Assembly (NCBI GenBank): GCA_002478485.1
Contig: DLOL01000010.1
Location: forward strand, 2,101 to 7,878
Length of the DNA: 5,778 nucleotides
DNA from: Eubacteriaceae bacterium UBA7485
GTDB taxonomy: Bacteria > Bacillota > Clostridia > Eubacteriales > Eubacteriaceae
Reading direction: 5' to 3'
The notes below the pieces were generated by a model, which was not told the DNA's origin, made no database searches, and saw only the letters and a list, made by a program, of their open reading frames with translations. Each line of letters starts with the position of its first letter. Positions within the stretch are counted from its first letter, which is position 1. The translations under genes and the position numbers were made by a program. Shown piece after piece: positions 4,765 to 5,778 of the stretch.

Positions 4765-5625
4765 ATGACTGAAGATCATTATCCGAAAATCAAAATTCAT
4801 GTCCTGCATACCGGGATGGTTCACGTGTCTCCAGCTCTTCCAAACGGCGGAAAGCACTGCAGTCTTTTAAAAGCTTCAGGACTGCTTCTTCCTTACGATG
4901 AGCGGATCTGGATTCCGGTTTCGGTTTACTATATCGAACACCCGAAAGGAAAAATACTCATTGATACCGGATGGAACCGTGAAATGAGTCCGAACGGCAC
5001 CTTTGATAAAAAAGCGCAGATCAAATCACTCCACTCCGATCTTCTCTATCATGTCAATCAGGGGGTTGTGCCGGAAGGCATGGCAGTAAATGAGCAGCTT
5101 AGAGCACTCGGAGTCTGTCCCGAAGATCTTGACTACGTGCTGATGACACACTTGGACTGCGATCATGCCAACGGGCTGAGTCAGGTGAAGAATGCGAAAA
5201 AGATTTTGGTATCAAAAGAAGAGCTTAAGGCAGGGAGCAATCCGTTTAATCCCAGGTACCATAAAGAATGGTGGGATGAGGTTGATCTTAAAACCTTTGA
5301 TTGGAACGGGGCGGAAGGTCCGTTTGGAAAATCGTATGATCTCTTTGGAGACGGAAGCATTGAGCTTATCAAAATACCCGGACACTCAGCAGGACTCTTT
5401 GCCGTTAAAATCAAAAATAAGGACGGGAAATATGTATTGATTGATTCGGACGGAGCCTATTCCCCCAGAAACTGGAACGAGATGCTGGATCCGGGTATTG
5501 CCGTTAACCGAAAAGAACAGGAAAAATCGCTTGAATGGATTCGTGAACAGAGCAATGATGAAAACTGTGTCGCTTCGCTTGCAAATCACGATCCAAATAT
5601 CCATCCTCAAATTATTGTTCTTTAA
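4765..5625 (+). CDS. MBL-fold metallo-hydrolase, AHL-lactonase-like (HLDCDH variant)
   Basis: A 286-residue metallo-beta-lactamase-fold protein, close in layout to the N-acyl homoserine lactonase (AiiA) group but somewhat longer than AiiA. Seen: a start strand KIHVLHTGMVHVS at 10-22, then VSVYYIEHPKGKILIDTGWN near 53-72 (the conserved I-D-T-G). The metal motif THLDCDHANGL is at 128-138, GHSAGLF at 206-212, IDSDGAYS at 226-233 and ANHDPN at 273-278. Likely metal ligands are His129, Asp133, His134, His207, Asp229 and His275. The usual second His of HxHxDH is Asp131. I have seen this variant in Firmicute homologues, so it is probably a subfamily trait rather than damage. There is no signal peptide, so it is cytosolic. 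AAGAGG (4751-4756) is 8 nt before the ATG. It follows a terminator, so it needs its own promoter, which I cannot identify. The substrate is unknown; lactonase activity is only suggested by similarity. Confidence 0.9.
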   Translation: MTEDHYPKIKIHVLHTGMVHVSPALPNGGKHCSLLKASGLLLPYDERIWIPVSVYYIEHPKGKILIDTGWNREMSPNGTFDKKAQIKSLHSDLLYHVNQGVVPEGMAVNEQLRALGVCPEDLDYVLMTHLDCDHANGLSQVKNAKKILVSKEELKAGSNPFNPRYHKEWWDEVDLKTFDWNGAEGPFGKSYDLFGDGSIELIKIPGHSAGLFAVKIKNKDGKYVLIDSDGAYSPRNWNEMLDPGIAVNRKEQEKSLEWIREQSNDENCVASLANHDPNIHPQIIVL

Positions 5626-5643
5626 TTTCCTCTCACTTTAACA

Positions 5644-5649
5644 TATAAT
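5644..5649 (+). promoter_or_regulatory. Probable -10 box for the GNAT gene
   Basis: A perfect TATAAT lies 36 nt before the ATG at 5680. The -35 position holds TTTAAT (5621-5626, 17-nt spacer), a weak match that overlaps the stop codon of the preceding gene. Predicted transcription start is near 5656. Confidence 0.45.
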
Positions 5650-5679
5650 TCTCATGATTCAGTCAGTGAGGAGTAAAGA

Positions 5680-5778
5680 ATGCAGAAAATTCGCGCTTAC
5701 CAAAATGAAGATCTTCCTGAGATGATCGAGATATGGAACGAAGTGGTCAACCGCGGGGAAGCCTTTCCGCAGACTGAG
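5680..5778 (+). CDS. GNAT family N-acetyltransferase (N-terminal part, runs off right edge)
   Basis: Only 33 codons are visible, beginning MQKIRAYQNEDLPEM. The pattern of a first strand (KIRAY), an acidic N-E-D-L-P turn and a helix (MIEIWNEVV), followed by GEAFPQ, is the typical N-terminus of GCN5-related acetyltransferases. It most resembles the branch that includes phosphinothricin-type acetyltransferases, which begin similarly with I-W-N-x-V-V. These transfer the acetyl group of acetyl-CoA to an amine. The acetyl-CoA binding loop is outside the window, so the substrate cannot be judged. GAGGAG (5668-5673) is 6 nt upstream and fixes the start. Confidence 0.8.
   Translation, partial: MQKIRAYQNEDLPEMIEIWNEVVNRGEAFPQTE

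Noticed and set aside
4746..4772. Eight-codon frame overlapping the start of the MBL gene
   Set aside because: It has no clear ribosome binding site and no recognisable leader-peptide content; the overlap looks accidental.
1..5778. Mobile element, phage, CRISPR or defence system
   Set aside because: I saw no transposase or integrase, no regular repeat-spacer array, no terminal inverted repeats with target duplications, and no defence-type domain.

Overview
The window looks like an ordinary chromosomal stretch from a low-to-moderate G+C Firmicute, probably of the Clostridia or a related class; I cannot go finer. The reasons are strong AGGAG-type ribosome binding sites, sigma-A-like TATAAT boxes, U-tailed hairpin terminators, and the gene families present (VanZ-like, MATE, a MOSC protein with a Cys-rich tail, and an AHL-lactonase-like MBL hydrolase with an HLDCDH motif). 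I see no insertion sequence, phage gene, CRISPR array, tRNA or rRNA.

Layout. On the left edge is the 5' part of a cyclophilin-type peptidyl-prolyl isomerase gene on the minus strand (1-322). It diverges from a small unrecognised gene with a GWDGY motif (509-859, plus). That gene converges on a VanZ-like membrane protein gene (856-1311, minus), and the two stop codons share one CTAG. The vanZ-like gene and moaA (1729-2691, plus) are divergent, separated by about 400 bp. That gap holds a plus-strand hairpin with a U-run, back-to-back TATAAT boxes, and a leader of about 270 nt with long-range complementarity. It also holds a short protein-like reading frame on the other strand.

The most interesting piece is the 150 bp between moaA and a MATE transporter gene (2842-4221). 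It has a good promoter (TTTACA, 17 nt, TATAAT), then an upstream hairpin whose loop can pair with a downstream AAGGAG. A textbook intrinsic terminator follows and ends 5 nt before the MATE start codon. Architecture and gene family fit a transcription-attenuating riboswitch. The best known match by context is guanidine-IV (the mepA motif), but I cannot verify the consensus by eye. The only Shine-Dalgarno sequence is on the far side of this hairpin, so the hairpin may also bring it close to the start codon.

The MATE gene is followed after 4 nt by a MOSC-domain gene (4226-4660), and the pair ends at a strong terminator (4679-4714). MoaA starts molybdopterin synthesis from GTP, and MOSC domains are tied to molybdenum cofactor and sulfur chemistry. 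A transporter gene with its own switchable leader therefore sits between two cofactor-related genes. Downstream come an MBL-fold hydrolase (4765-5625) and the first 33 codons of a GNAT acetyltransferase (5680 to the right edge), which has its own TATAAT box and ribosome binding site.
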